A stretch of 64,000 nt of DNA from the NCBI GenBank assembly GCA_036749735.1, contig DAINXV010000002.1, positions 62,001-126,000 on the forward strand. The letters are read 5' to 3'. Below, in pieces: positions 35,380-44,172 of this stretch. The stretch is from Lawsonella sp012842085. Lineage in GTDB: Bacteria; Actinomycetota; Actinomycetes; Mycobacteriales; Mycobacteriaceae. The notes under the pieces are model-generated. The model made no database searches. It was not told the DNA's origin and saw only the letters and a list, made by a program, of their open reading frames with translations. The translations under genes and the position numbers were made by a program. Position 1 is the stretch's first letter; the number at the start of each line of letters is the position of its first letter.

Positions 35380-36731
35380 CCCGCGAAGCGAATACAGGAC
35401 TCCGTCAACCAGAAGTAGGCGTTGCCATTCTGGGTATGGGGACTGTGGGTACCGAAGTAGTCCGACTGCTCAATGAGAATGCCGACTCCTTCACTCACCG
35501 AGTCGGTGCCCCGATCGTCATTCGCGGTATTGCAGTGCGCGATCTCGACAAGGACCGCAACGTTGATCCGGAGCTACTCACCGACGATCCGCAGTCTCTC
35601 GTTGATAGGGAAGACGTCGATGTTGTCGTGGAAGTCATCGGAGGCATCGACGGACCCCGCGAACTCATCCTTTCTGCTCTGCAGCAGGGCAAATCTGTGG
35701 TCACTGCCAATAAAGCACTAGTAGCCGCACACGCCGCTGAACTCTCACAGGCAGCTGACGACTCCCGCGTTGACCTTTACTTCGAAGCTGCGGTTGCCGG
35801 GGCCATCCCGATCATCGGGCCCCTGAAGCGCTCCATGGCGGGTGACGAACTGCAAAAAGTTATGGGTATCGTCAACGGCACCACCAACTTCATCCTCTCC
35901 GCGATGGATGAAACTGGCGCTGACTACGAAGAAACCCTTGCGGAAGCCGGACGCCTCGGATACGCCGAAGCCGATCCGACGGCAGATGTGGAAGGATACG
36001 ACGCCGCTAGCAAAGCCGCTATTCTTTCCACCTTGGCCTTCCACACCCGCGTCACCTCCTCCGATGTTTATCGCGAAGGTATCACCAAGATCACCCAGCA
36101 AGACATCCAGTTCGCCCACAAACTGAACTGCACCATTAAGCTTCTGGCAGTGTGTGAACGCGTCCAAAACCCGGATGGAGGCGAAGCCGTTTCGGCTCGT
36201 GTCTACCCGGCACTCATTCCTAAATCCCACCAGCTAGCAACCGTAAACGGAGCCTTCAACGCGGTCTTCCTGGAAGCTTCATCCGCTGGACAGATCATGT
36301 TCTACGGCCCTGGCGCTGGCGGAGCACCGACCGCTTCGGCTGTACTTGGTGACCTGGTTGCCGCTTCCCGCAACGTTGTTCATGGCGGACGCGCACCGGG
36401 AGACAACCCCTACGCCAACCTACCTATTGCTAACTTTGGTGACGTGGAAACCCGCTACCTGGTGAGTATGCTCGTCCGCGACGAGAAGGGCACTCTTTCC
36501 CAGATTGCTAAAGTTTTCTCCGAACACGGCGTATCTATCTCCACTGTGCAGCAAGATGATTACCGTGTCATCGGCGACGATGCTGAAGGTAAAGACTTTG
36601 CTCGCTTGATGGTTGTCACCCACCGTGCGAAAGAGTCCGACCTGGCCGCCACCGTTGAAGCCCTCGAGACGTCACACATTGTGGCTTCGGTTGCTTCGGT
36701 GCTGCGTATGGAAGGCCTGGAAGGTATCTAA
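35376..36731 (+). CDS. hom: Homoserine dehydrogenase
   Basis: NAD(P)-dependent reduction of aspartate semialdehyde to homoserine. 451 residues from ATG 35376, which overlaps the lysA stop (ATGA) and follows GGAG. Nucleotide-binding GMGTVG, the catalytic region KRSMAGDELQKVMGIVNGTTNFILS, the GYAEADPTADVEGYDAA substrate motif, and a C-terminal ACT domain (YLVSMLVRDEKGTLSQIAKVF, from about 350) for threonine feedback. thrB follows after 50 bases; the thrC gene that separates them in mycobacteria is absent, as in C. glutamicum hom-thrB. Confidence 0.96.
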   Translation: MTREANTGLRQPEVGVAILGMGTVGTEVVRLLNENADSFTHRVGAPIVIRGIAVRDLDKDRNVDPELLTDDPQSLVDREDVDVVVEVIGGIDGPRELILSALQQGKSVVTANKALVAAHAAELSQAADDSRVDLYFEAAVAGAIPIIGPLKRSMAGDELQKVMGIVNGTTNFILSAMDETGADYEETLAEAGRLGYAEADPTADVEGYDAASKAAILSTLAFHTRVTSSDVYREGITKITQQDIQFAHKLNCTIKLLAVCERVQNPDGGEAVSARVYPALIPKSHQLATVNGAFNAVFLEASSAGQIMFYGPGAGGAPTASAVLGDLVAASRNVVHGGRAPGDNPYANLPIANFGDVETRYLVSMLVRDEKGTLSQIAKVFSEHGVSISTVQQDDYRVIGDDAEGKDFARLMVVTHRAKESDLAATVEALETSHIVASVASVLRMEGLEGI

Positions 36732-36781
36732 AACCGGTTCGGAAGTAGTAGTCCACGGTTCAACAACGAGGAGACAACAGT

Positions 36782-37711
36782 ATGCAGGACGGTGTAGCCG
36801 AGGCACGAATGTTGCCGATTGGGACGCGTGCCGCCATCCGGGTTCCGGCCTCCAGCGCCAATCTCGGACCAGGTTTTGACACTCTCGGTCTCGCCCTTGG
36901 CATCTGGGATGAGGTTTCCTGTGAAGTTGTTGAATCGGGACTCACCATCGAAGTAACGGGCGAAGGTGCGGGGGAAGTTCCGCTTGACGACACCCACCTT
37001 GTCTACCGCGCTTTTCGTGCCGGAATGGAAGCAAACGGGTGTGACGTTCCGGGGCTAGTCCTGAAGTGTCACAATCGGGTTCCACAATCCCGCGGTTTGG
37101 GGTCCTCCGCCGCCGCTGCAGTCGGGGGAGTGGCGCTTGCGGACGCTCTCTGCGATCGTCCCTTCGACCTTGAGCGAATGGTACAGATCTCCTCCGAGTT
37201 TGAAGGTCACCCCGACAACTCGTCTGCCGCCGTACTTGGTGGGATGGTTGTTTCGTGGGCTGACCAGCCCGGGTTTGCTAACTCTGGCTATAAGGCAATC
37301 CGTTTGCCGGTGCACAAGGATATCCGGGCTACCGTCCTTATCCCGTATTCCCGCTCTTCTACAGAAATGACGCGCGGACTGCTTCCCGAGTTGGTGCCCC
37401 ACCAAGATGCGGTCTTTAACGTTTCCCGGGCAGCAATGATGATGTTGGCCATGACGGAGCGCCCAGACCTGCTATTCGATGCATCTGATGATCGTTTGCA
37501 TCAGCGTCAACGCGCTGCGGCCCTGCTCGTCACCACCCGCTGGATCCGGAAGTTGCGCGAAAACAATTTAGCAGCCGTAATTTCTGGTGCTGGACCGACC
37601 GTATTGTGTCTCCACACTGGTGATTTTCCGCAAGAACTCGCGGAGGAAGCAGCAGAAGATGGACTGCGGGTGCTGCACCTCGAAATCTGTGGCGGGGTAG
37701 AGCGGATTTAA
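36782..37711 (+). CDS. thrB: Homoserine kinase
   Basis: GHMP kinase that phosphorylates homoserine for threonine synthesis. 309 residues. The N-terminal PASSANLGPGFDTLGLAL and the ATP-binding PQSRGLGSSAAAAVGGV glycine/serine loop are standard, and the C-terminal motif VISGAGPTVLCLHT is present. ATG 36782 has GAGGAG 9 bases upstream. Likely the last gene of argS-lysA-hom-thrB. Threonine synthase must be encoded elsewhere. Confidence 0.96.
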   Translation: MQDGVAEARMLPIGTRAAIRVPASSANLGPGFDTLGLALGIWDEVSCEVVESGLTIEVTGEGAGEVPLDDTHLVYRAFRAGMEANGCDVPGLVLKCHNRVPQSRGLGSSAAAAVGGVALADALCDRPFDLERMVQISSEFEGHPDNSSAAVLGGMVVSWADQPGFANSGYKAIRLPVHKDIRATVLIPYSRSSTEMTRGLLPELVPHQDAVFNVSRAAMMMLAMTERPDLLFDASDDRLHQRQRAAALLVTTRWIRKLRENNLAAVISGAGPTVLCLHTGDFPQELAEEAAEDGLRVLHLEICGGVERI

Positions 37712-37741
37712 GTATAATTACTGTTTAATGCCCGTGGTTTT

Positions 37742-37771
37742 TTGCTCTTAGGTAGAAAAGGCGGGTATTCT
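37742..37771 (+). promoter_or_regulatory. Candidate rho promoter
   Basis: TTGCTC (37742-37747), an 18-base spacer and TATTCT (37766-37771). A second possible -10, TATAAT at 37713-37718 just after the thrB stop, lacks a visible -35. Either would give a rho leader of about 190-240 bases. Confidence 0.4.
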
Positions 37772-37783
37772 TGAAGTGTCCTA

Positions 37784-37952
37784 CCACCGATAACGTTTTT
37801 TCGTCATCGTTAGTTAGTGGACTCTGAGGACAATTTCCCGTTTCTGAACAGCATTCTGTACTGCATCAGGAGTACTTGCTGTAAGGGAAAACTATAACGA
37901 GGTAGCTTGATTACCTCTTTTATAACCCCCCTACTTTCGAAGAATACGTAGG
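37784..37952 (+). promoter_or_regulatory. Structured rho leader with candidate attenuator
   Basis: Four successive hairpins fill the leader. (A) CCAC/GTGG plus TAACG/CGTTA, 37784-37820. (B) A three-tier nested stem: TTTCCC/GGGAAA, ACAGC/GCTGT and GTACT/AGTAC, 37834-37890. (C) GAGGTA/TACCTC at 37899-37917, followed directly by TTTTAT, the shape of an intrinsic terminator. (D) CCCTAC/GTAGGG, about 37929-37952, just ahead of the AAAGGA ribosome-binding site. Rho levels are autoregulated in other bacteria, so an attenuating leader is plausible. Confidence 0.5.
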
Positions 37953-37967
37953 GACGAAAGGATATCC

Positions 37968-39599
37968 GTGACAGCTACGGACAACAACGGCTCTAAGGCC
38001 GACGCTCAGGTCAATAAGAATAAAGCTGCTGGAAAATCCAAAGGTGATGACCTAGCCAGTAAAAAGCTTCCTGAGCTGCGTAAAATGGCATCGTCTATGG
38101 GAATAAAGCGCACCTCAGCCATGCGTAAAGGCGATTTGATTGAGGCCATCAAGAACCATCAACAAGGTGCCCAACAGTCCTCCCAAGAATCTGCTAAAAA
38201 ATCTGATAACAAGGGCAAACAGAAAGACAAGCCCCAGGATAAGCAGAAGAATCAAGGCGACAAAGACTCTAAAAACGATCGTCAATCCGACAACCGGAAT
38301 GACCGCAACAAGCAAGGCGGCAACGATAACCGGAACCGGAATCGACGCGATCGCAGCCGGCGCGATCGCAGCCGGCGGGACCGCAACGATAACCGAAACC
38401 GGAACCGCGACGACCGCGATACCGAGATTCGCGAAGGTGACGTCCTCAAACCGGTTGCGGGAATCCTCGACATTTTGGACAACTATGCTTTTGTCCGCAC
38501 CTCCGGCTACTCCGCCGGCCCCCACGACGTCTACGTCTCCATGAATATGGTGCGTAAGTCGGGGCTGCGCCGCGGTGACGCCATTGTCGGCGCGGTACGT
38601 ATGCCGCGCGACAAGAACCAACAGGGTGGTGGCCGTAAGAACCGGCAGAAGTTCAACCCGTTGGTTCGTATTGACTCCATTAATGGACTCACCCCCGAGC
38701 AGGCTGCCCAGCGGCCCGAGTTCGCAAAACTCACTCCGCTGTACCCCAACCAGCGCCTTCGCTTGGAAACCACCCAGGAGAACATCACCACCCGCCTCAT
38801 TGACCTCATCATGCCGATTGGTAAAGGTCAGCGCGCACTGATTGTGTCTCCCCCGAAAGCTGGTAAGACCACCATTCTGCAGAAGGTTGCGAACGCAATC
38901 ACCACCAACTATCCGGAATGCCACCTCATGGTTGTGCTTGTTGACGAGCGCCCTGAGGAAGTTACCGATATGCAGCGCAACGTGAAGGGCGAGGTTATCG
39001 CCTCCACCTTCGACTGCCCACCCTCTAACCACACCAGTGTGTCCGAACTTGCTATTGAGCGTGCGAAACGACTTGTGGAGCAGGGCATGGACGTGGTTGT
39101 GTTGCTGGACTCCATCACCCGTCTCGGCCGCGCCTACAACAACAGTTCCCCGGCCTCTGGACGCATTCTTTCCGGCGGTGTGGACTCTACTGCGCTGTAC
39201 CCGCCCAAGCGATTTTTGGGTGCGGCTCGCAATATTGAAAACGGTGGGTCCCTCACCATCATTGCCACCGCCATGGTGGAAACCGGATCCGCCGGTGACA
39301 CCGTCATTTTTGAGGAGTTCAAGGGAACCGGTAACGCTGAATTGAAGCTGGATCGCAAGATCGCCGAACGGCGCATCTTCCCAGCTATTGAACTCAATCC
39401 TTCGGGAACGCGCAAAGATGAACTATTGCTCGGTAAAGAGGAATACCAGATTGTGCACAAGTTCCGTCGGGTTCTTTCTGGCCTCGAACCGATTCCCGCT
39501 ATTGAGCTCGTCAATAAGCAGCTCCGTAAGACCAAGAACAACCGCGAATTCTTGATGCAGATCGCCAAGACAACACCGAATATGGACGAGGAGGTCTAG
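37968..39599 (+). CDS. rho: Transcription termination factor Rho
   Basis: Hexameric RNA helicase that ends untranslated transcripts. 543 residues. The N-terminal Rho_N/SAP helix (LPELRKMASSMGIKRTSAMRKGDLIEAI, about 35-62) is followed by a polar insertion of about 80 residues rich in Asn, Arg, Asp, Lys and Gln (about 68-148), then the RNA-binding cold-shock domain (GILDILDNYAFVRTSGY) and the RecA-like motor with P-loop SPPKAGKTT (near 294-302). The insertion includes a tandem 15-base DNA repeat at 38346-38375 encoding RDRSR units. Arg-rich insertions of this kind are known in actinobacterial Rho and add RNA contacts. The GTG start has AAAGGA upstream. Two bases separate its stop from prfA. Confidence 0.96.
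   Translation: MTATDNNGSKADAQVNKNKAAGKSKGDDLASKKLPELRKMASSMGIKRTSAMRKGDLIEAIKNHQQGAQQSSQESAKKSDNKGKQKDKPQDKQKNQGDKDSKNDRQSDNRNDRNKQGGNDNRNRNRRDRSRRDRSRRDRNDNRNRNRDDRDTEIREGDVLKPVAGILDILDNYAFVRTSGYSAGPHDVYVSMNMVRKSGLRRGDAIVGAVRMPRDKNQQGGGRKNRQKFNPLVRIDSINGLTPEQAAQRPEFAKLTPLYPNQRLRLETTQENITTRLIDLIMPIGKGQRALIVSPPKAGKTTILQKVANAITTNYPECHLMVVLVDERPEEVTDMQRNVKGEVIASTFDCPPSNHTSVSELAIERAKRLVEQGMDVVVLLDSITRLGRAYNNSSPASGRILSGGVDSTALYPPKRFLGAARNIENGGSLTIIATAMVETGSAGDTVIFEEFKGTGNAELKLDRKIAERRIFPAIELNPSGTRKDELLLGKEEYQIVHKFRRVLSGLEPIPAIELVNKQLRKTKNNREFLMQIAKTTPNMDEEV
38346..38375 (+). repeat. Tandem 15-base repeat within the rho insertion
   Basis: CGCGATCGCAGCCGG occurs twice in tandem without mismatch (38346-38360, 38361-38375), and a third degenerate copy follows. 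In frame it encodes RDRSR-RDRSR, extending the Arg/Asp-rich loop; such repeats expand and contract easily. Confidence 0.85.
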
Positions 39600-39601
39600 T
39601 T

Positions 39602-40675
39602 GTGGGAACCACAGTTTCTGCTGTAGACGATGTTTTAGCAGAGTACGGTGGGCTTGAAGCGCAACTGGCCGACCCCGAACTACACAATGATCAGAAGGCA
39701 GCCCGGCGCGTAGCCAAGCGCTTTGCGGAGCTCAATCCAGTGGTCAAGTGCTACCGGGAACTCACCCAAACGCGAGACGATCTGGAAGCCGCACGCGAAT
39801 TGGCCTACGAAGACTCCTCTTTCAAAGAGGAAGTCGAACGCCTTGAGAAGCATGAGGATAAACTCGCTAATCAGCTGGCTGATCTACTTGCACCCCGCGA
39901 TCCGCACGACAGTGAAGATGTTGTGCTGGAGGTGAAATCGGGAGAGGGCGGAGAAGAGTCGGCACTTTTCGCCGCCGACCTCGCCCGCATGTACACCAAG
40001 TACTGCGACAAGCGCGGCTGGAACGTGGAAGTACTGGGCGCCACCGAATCCGATATGGGTGGATATAAAGATATTGTCTTTTCTATTAAGACAAAACAAC
40101 CCACCCGGGATGGAGTATGGTCCCAGCTGAAATTCGAAGGTGGAGTGCATCGCGTGCAGCGCGTACCCGTCACTGAATCGCAGGGGCGAGTGCACACTTC
40201 TGCCGCAGGCGTTTTCGTCTTCCCAGAACCGGAAGAAATTGAAGAAGTCGAAATCGAGGATAAAGATATCCGTATCGACGTTTTCCGCGCCTCCGGTAAA
40301 GGCGGACAGCACGTCAACACCACCGACTCCGCAGTACGTATTACCCACCTGCCCACGGGGCTAGTCGTCAGCTGCCAAAACGAACGCTCCCAGATTCAAA
40401 ACCGGGCGCGGGCCATGCAGATTTTGCAGGCACGGCTACAGGCTTTACGCGAGGAAGAAGCAGCGGCGAAGTCTGCATCCGGCCGAGCCGACCAGGTTCG
40501 CACAGTGGATAGATCGGAACGTATCCGCACCTACAACTTCCCAGAAAACCGCATTACAGATCACCGCATCGGGTACAAGGCACACAACCTGGACCATGTG
40601 CTCGACGGACACATGGAAGATCTGGTGGCGGCGCTTGTGGAAGCGGAGCGTAAATCCCGCCTCGAAGCAGAGTAA
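39602..40675 (+). CDS. prfA: Peptide chain release factor 1
   Basis: Recognises UAA and UAG stop codons and triggers peptide release. 357 residues, GTG start two bases after the rho stop. The GGQ tripeptide (234-236, in SGKGGQHVNTTDSAVRI) is the PrmC methylation target. The codon-recognition loop is best matched by the domain preceding it, and the C-terminal ENRITDHRIGY is standard. rpmE, which sits between rho and prfA in mycobacteria, is absent. Followed by prmC five bases later. Confidence 0.96.
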   Translation: MGTTVSAVDDVLAEYGGLEAQLADPELHNDQKAARRVAKRFAELNPVVKCYRELTQTRDDLEAARELAYEDSSFKEEVERLEKHEDKLANQLADLLAPRDPHDSEDVVLEVKSGEGGEESALFAADLARMYTKYCDKRGWNVEVLGATESDMGGYKDIVFSIKTKQPTRDGVWSQLKFEGGVHRVQRVPVTESQGRVHTSAAGVFVFPEPEEIEEVEIEDKDIRIDVFRASGKGGQHVNTTDSAVRITHLPTGLVVSCQNERSQIQNRARAMQILQARLQALREEEAAAKSASGRADQVRTVDRSERIRTYNFPENRITDHRIGYKAHNLDHVLDGHMEDLVAALVEAERKSRLEAE

Positions 40676-40680
40676 AGTCC

Positions 40681-41559
40681 ATGGCTACCTTGCCACACCA
40701 GCCCACCGTGAGAACGCTTCTCCAGTGGGCTGGAGATATTTTTGAGCAGAGTGGGGTGCCCAGTCCCACAGCGGATGCCCGGCAACTGCTACAACACGTC
40801 ACCTCCTGTTCGGCAGCCCAACTATTGTTGCGGGAACAACTGACGAAAGATGAGGTGCATGCCTTCCAGGACGCGGTGGTGCGGCGCAGCTCCCGCGAAC
40901 CGTTGCAATACATTATTGGAACCGCGCCCTTTTTGGACTTTGAGGTTGAGGTTGGGCCGGGTGTTTTTATTCCCCGACCGGAAACCGAACAGCTTGCAGA
41001 TTGGGTAATGCGTTCCGACAAAGTCACACAACCAGCCGTCATCATGGATGTATGCGCTGGTAGCGGCGTGCTTGCTATCGCTTTAGCTAGGCATTTTGAT
41101 ACTGCACAAGTAGTGGCTGTCGAAAAAAGTACAGAAGCACTAACGTATCTTCGTCGCAATGTTGAACAACTCGCACCGCAGGTGCAGACAATTCATGCGG
41201 ACGCTACAGAAAGCCTTATAGCCAGTGGTCACATCGCACCAAATTCGGTGGATCTGCTGGTCTCCAACCCTCCCTATGTCCCGTGCGGGAATCTCGCAGA
41301 CAGGAAAGTTGATCTCGAAACCGCCCACTATGACCCACCCCAGGCAGTGTTCTCGGGGGATATCGGTACCGATTTCACGCAGCAGTTCAGCACGCATTTA
41401 GGGAGCTATCTAGCGGACGGAGCATTGGTGGCCATGGAACATGACGACACCACCGGAGCCGAAACCGCAGAAATTTTGGAGGCGGCGGGACTGCACCACG
41501 TTGAACAGCACCAAGATCTCGCTGGCCGTCCCAGATTCGTCACCGGGATCTGGAATTAA
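40681..41559 (+). CDS. prmC: Release factor glutamine methyltransferase PrmC (HemK)
   Basis: SAM-dependent N5-methylation of the Gln in the GGQ motif of release factors. 292 residues. An N-terminal helical domain (about 1-75) is followed by the Rossmann methyltransferase with PRPETEQL, the SAM-binding VCAGSGVLAIALAR and the catalytic NPPYVP (196-201). It directly follows its substrate's gene, prfA. ATG 40681 gives the usual N-terminus. Confidence 0.94.
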   Translation: MATLPHQPTVRTLLQWAGDIFEQSGVPSPTADARQLLQHVTSCSAAQLLLREQLTKDEVHAFQDAVVRRSSREPLQYIIGTAPFLDFEVEVGPGVFIPRPETEQLADWVMRSDKVTQPAVIMDVCAGSGVLAIALARHFDTAQVVAVEKSTEALTYLRRNVEQLAPQVQTIHADATESLIASGHIAPNSVDLLVSNPPYVPCGNLADRKVDLETAHYDPPQAVFSGDIGTDFTQQFSTHLGSYLADGALVAMEHDDTTGAETAEILEAAGLHHVEQHQDLAGRPRFVTGIWN

Positions 41560-41580
41560 TAGGCGAGTAGGCTGTCAGTT

Positions 41581-42228
41581 ATGACTCTCTACGATTGTTC
41601 TCGGAAACAGAACGCTGCCCAGGGTATAGCGGCCGCGGTGCGTGCTTTGCACGCCGGAGAACTCGTTGTCATGCCCACCGATACTGTTTATGGAATCGCC
41701 TGTGATGCTTTCAATGCAGAGGCGATAGAGAAACTGCTAGCGGCGAAAGGACGCGGACCAGACATGCCGGTGCCTGTCCTGGTCTCCGCATGGGAGGATG
41801 CGGCGAAGCTGGCGGGAGATATGCCCAATGGGGCACTCCAGTTGGCGCGTCACTACTGGCCCGGAGGCCTCAGTATTGTTGTTCCCCAAGCACGCGACCT
41901 TTCCTGGAACTTGGGGCACACCCACGACACCGTCATGCTGCGGATGCCTAATTCGGCGTTGGCGCGGAAGCTACTGTCGCGAACCGGCCCATTGGGAGTC
42001 TCGTCCGCCAATAAGACTGGCCATGCGCCTGCTACCACTGCTCAACAAGCCTGGGAACAGCTGCACACCGATATTGCGGTGTATCTTGATGATGGCCCGG
42101 CCGCAGTAGGCAAGCCCTCCACCATCGTTGATTTCACACAGGACGAGCCCCGGATTTTGCGGGAAGGTGCCCTTACCGCCCAGCAAGTCTGGGAAATTCT
42201 CGAAAAGGAGAATGGAGATACTCTCTAA
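41581..42228 (+). CDS. tsaC: L-threonylcarbamoyladenylate synthase (Sua5/YrdC/TsaC family)
   Basis: Makes the threonylcarbamoyl-AMP used for t6A37 in ANN-decoding tRNAs. 215 residues of the YrdC fold: GELVVMPTDTVYGIACDAF, the KGRGPDMPVPVLV substrate loop, the HTHDTVMLRMPN strand and SSANKTGHAPATTAQQA. There is no C-terminal Sua5 domain, so it is the short form. The KGR-xx-MP loop is usually KxRP in the family and here reads KGRGPDMP. Part of the rho-prfA-prmC-tsaC-wecA gene string, with 21 bases after prmC. Confidence 0.93.
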   Translation: MTLYDCSRKQNAAQGIAAAVRALHAGELVVMPTDTVYGIACDAFNAEAIEKLLAAKGRGPDMPVPVLVSAWEDAAKLAGDMPNGALQLARHYWPGGLSIVVPQARDLSWNLGHTHDTVMLRMPNSALARKLLSRTGPLGVSSANKTGHAPATTAQQAWEQLHTDIAVYLDDGPAAVGKPSTIVDFTQDEPRILREGALTAQQVWEILEKENGDTL

Positions 42229-42275
42229 ACTGTGAAGATAAGGCACAATCTAGAGTGATATCCCCAAAAGAAAGT

Positions 42276-43523
42276 ATGAGAACTGTGACCACACTATTAC
42301 CGACGTCGTCGCGCACCCTAGCCGACGTTTCCATGTTCGGTACTGCTGGTGGTCTGGGTGTTCCATGGCGGGAGCTTGGGCTGGTGATGCTCAGTGCCGT
42401 TGTTATTACTTTCCTGGTGACGGGTCTGATTCGCAAAATCGCCATCCGTGGGGGAGCAATGGCTATTCCCCGTGCCCGCGACGTGCACGTTATCCCTATT
42501 CCGCGATGGGGCGGAATCGGGATGTATCTGGGGGTTTTGTCGGCCTTTGGTATTGCTGCCAGCTTGCCGGCACTGCAGAGAGGCTTCACTTACGTCCCGG
42601 ATATGCAAGCCGTACTGGTTGGTGCCACGATTATTGTGATCGTTGGGATTATTGACGACCGGTGGGGATTGAACGCGGTGACGAAACTGTTCGGACAGAT
42701 TCTGGCAGCTTCCGTCATGGTCGTGATGGGGCTCAGCTGGGATCAGATTTATATTCCCTTCGCCAATATCAACACCCTAGTGTTGGATCCTTGGCAATCC
42801 GGATTCCTAACCGTCTTCGTGGTGGTAGCAGTTATTAACGCGATGAACTTCGTGGATGGTTTGGATGGACTGGCAGCTGGATTAGGAACCATTGCAGCAA
42901 TGGCCATCCTGGTGCTGTCAGTGAACTTGCTTACCCAGCAAGAAGGTGCAGTATCCACATACCCACCGGCACTCATTGCGGTTGCGCTGGCGGGAGCATG
43001 TATTGGTTTTCTTCCCCACAACTTCCAGCCGGCCCGTCTTTTTATGGGCGATTCGGGGTCCATGCTGATTGGTCTTCTATTAGCGGCTGCATCCGCCTCT
43101 GCCTCCGGACGTATTTCCCTTTCCGCTTACGGAATAGGAGACTTGCTCGTGCTGCTTTCCCCCTTGCTGGTGGTTTTTGCCGCTATGTTTATCCCCATGC
43201 TCGACCTAGTGATGGCGGTTATTCGCCGTACTCGAGCGGGGGTCAGTCCGTTCACTCCGGACAAGATGCATTTGCATCATCGACTTCTTCGGTGGGGGCA
43301 TACGCAGCGCCGCAGCGTACTCATTATTTACATGTGGGTGGGGTGGCTGACGACCGCTGCCGTCACGCCCACAATTCTGCCGCTGCGCTGGTATCTTCCA
43401 GTTGTTATTACGCTAGGCCTGGTTGTCGCCATGCTGACCTATTTGCCGCGTGTTCGACAACGCCGTTTATCTGCTTATCGTTCTCAAAATTCACCGAAAG
43501 ATAAGGTTAACCATGAAGTCTGA
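42276..43523 (+). CDS. wecA: Polyprenyl-phosphate GlcNAc-1-phosphate transferase WecA/Rfe
   Basis: Membrane enzyme that starts the arabinogalactan linker by placing GlcNAc-1-P on decaprenyl phosphate. About 415 residues from ATG 42276 (GTG 42255 would add 7). Around 11 membrane helices. Conserved cytosolic loops: RDVHVIPIPRWGG, GIIDDRWGL, NAMNFVDGLDGLAAG, FMGDSGSML and the HIHH-type DKMHLHHRLLRWGH. It fits the rhamnose-making RmlC in the same pathway. The atpI-like gene starts 11 bases before its stop, coupling cell-wall and ATP synthase transcription units. Confidence 0.93.
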   Translation: MRTVTTLLPTSSRTLADVSMFGTAGGLGVPWRELGLVMLSAVVITFLVTGLIRKIAIRGGAMAIPRARDVHVIPIPRWGGIGMYLGVLSAFGIAASLPALQRGFTYVPDMQAVLVGATIIVIVGIIDDRWGLNAVTKLFGQILAASVMVVMGLSWDQIYIPFANINTLVLDPWQSGFLTVFVVVAVINAMNFVDGLDGLAAGLGTIAAMAILVLSVNLLTQQEGAVSTYPPALIAVALAGACIGFLPHNFQPARLFMGDSGSMLIGLLLAAASASASGRISLSAYGIGDLLVLLSPLLVVFAAMFIPMLDLVMAVIRRTRAGVSPFTPDKMHLHHRLLRWGHTQRRSVLIIYMWVGWLTTAAVTPTILPLRWYLPVVITLGLVVAMLTYLPRVRQRRLSAYRSQNSPKDKVNHEV

Positions 43524-43959
43524 GGGCCGTTCCAAGAAATTCTTGGTCACCGATGATGATTCCAATAAGCCTCTGCGCCGAGCACTCTTTTTTGGGGTGT
43601 TGACGGTATTAGGCGTTGCCGTTGTGGGAACAATTATTGCTGGAATTGTGGTGGGCAAACCGGGAGTGTGGGGTGCGCTTATGGGAGCTGCCACCGCCGG
43701 CGTATTTACCATGATCACAGTTATTGTTGGTTTGGCGACAAAGAACCTTAGCCCCAACGCTCTTTTTGGCGTTGTTATGGGCAGTTGGATTATTAAAGTT
43801 TTCCTGCTCATCGGTGTTCTGCTTGTCCTAAAAGGACTGGACTTCTACGATCGCCCGTCTTTCGGAATTGTCCTAGTAGTATCGTTGGTGGCAATTCTTA
43901 TTGCAGAAACGCTTGGTGTTAAAAATACCAAGGTTCCCTATGTGCAAACGCGATCGTAG
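43513..43959 (+). CDS. AtpI-like small membrane protein upstream of ATP synthase
   Basis: 148 residues from ATG 43513, with ATAAGG upstream, overlapping the end of wecA. About four membrane helices follow a polar N-terminus (LFFGVLTVLGVAVVGTIIAGIVVG; VWGALMGAATAGVFTMITVIVGLA; ALFGVVMGSWIIKVFLLIGVLLVL; FGIVLVVSLVAILIAETL, each given in part). Position directly before atpB and topology match the Rv1303-type protein, an AtpI analogue that may help c-ring assembly or Mg2+ supply. Sequence identity to AtpI proper cannot be claimed. Confidence 0.75.
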   Translation: MKSEGRSKKFLVTDDDSNKPLRRALFFGVLTVLGVAVVGTIIAGIVVGKPGVWGALMGAATAGVFTMITVIVGLATKNLSPNALFGVVMGSWIIKVFLLIGVLLVLKGLDFYDRPSFGIVLVVSLVAILIAETLGVKNTKVPYVQTRS

Positions 43960-44025
43960 GCAGGTAGGATTACCTAGGAAGTATGCTGGATCGCCTTAGG
44001 GCAATTGTTGTCGCATAAATCACAT

Positions 44026-44054
44026 TTGACTGTCGATCTAAGGCAAGATTAAAA
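44026..44054 (+). promoter_or_regulatory. Candidate atp operon promoter
   Basis: TTGACT (44026-44031), a 17-base spacer and TTAAAA (44049-44054) in the 213-base gap before atpB. The -35 is good and the -10 poor. The gap holds no recognisable gene. Confidence 0.35.
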
Positions 44055-44172
44055 GTCGGTGTGTTAGACACGATTTGGTTGCCTAATGTGGGTGCCGAGC
44101 GGCTAACTAAATACCGGAAATTGTGATGAAAATATTTCGTGAGGGGAGAAGAAACTGATCAGCTCAGATCTC

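Noticed and set aside
38347..38372. GCGATCGC palindromes in rho as a HIP1-like genome signature
   Set aside because: Two copies arise from the in-frame tandem duplication; no enrichment elsewhere in the window was noticed.
38346..38375. Start of a CRISPR-like or satellite array
   Set aside because: The two perfect units are contiguous coding repeats without spacers.
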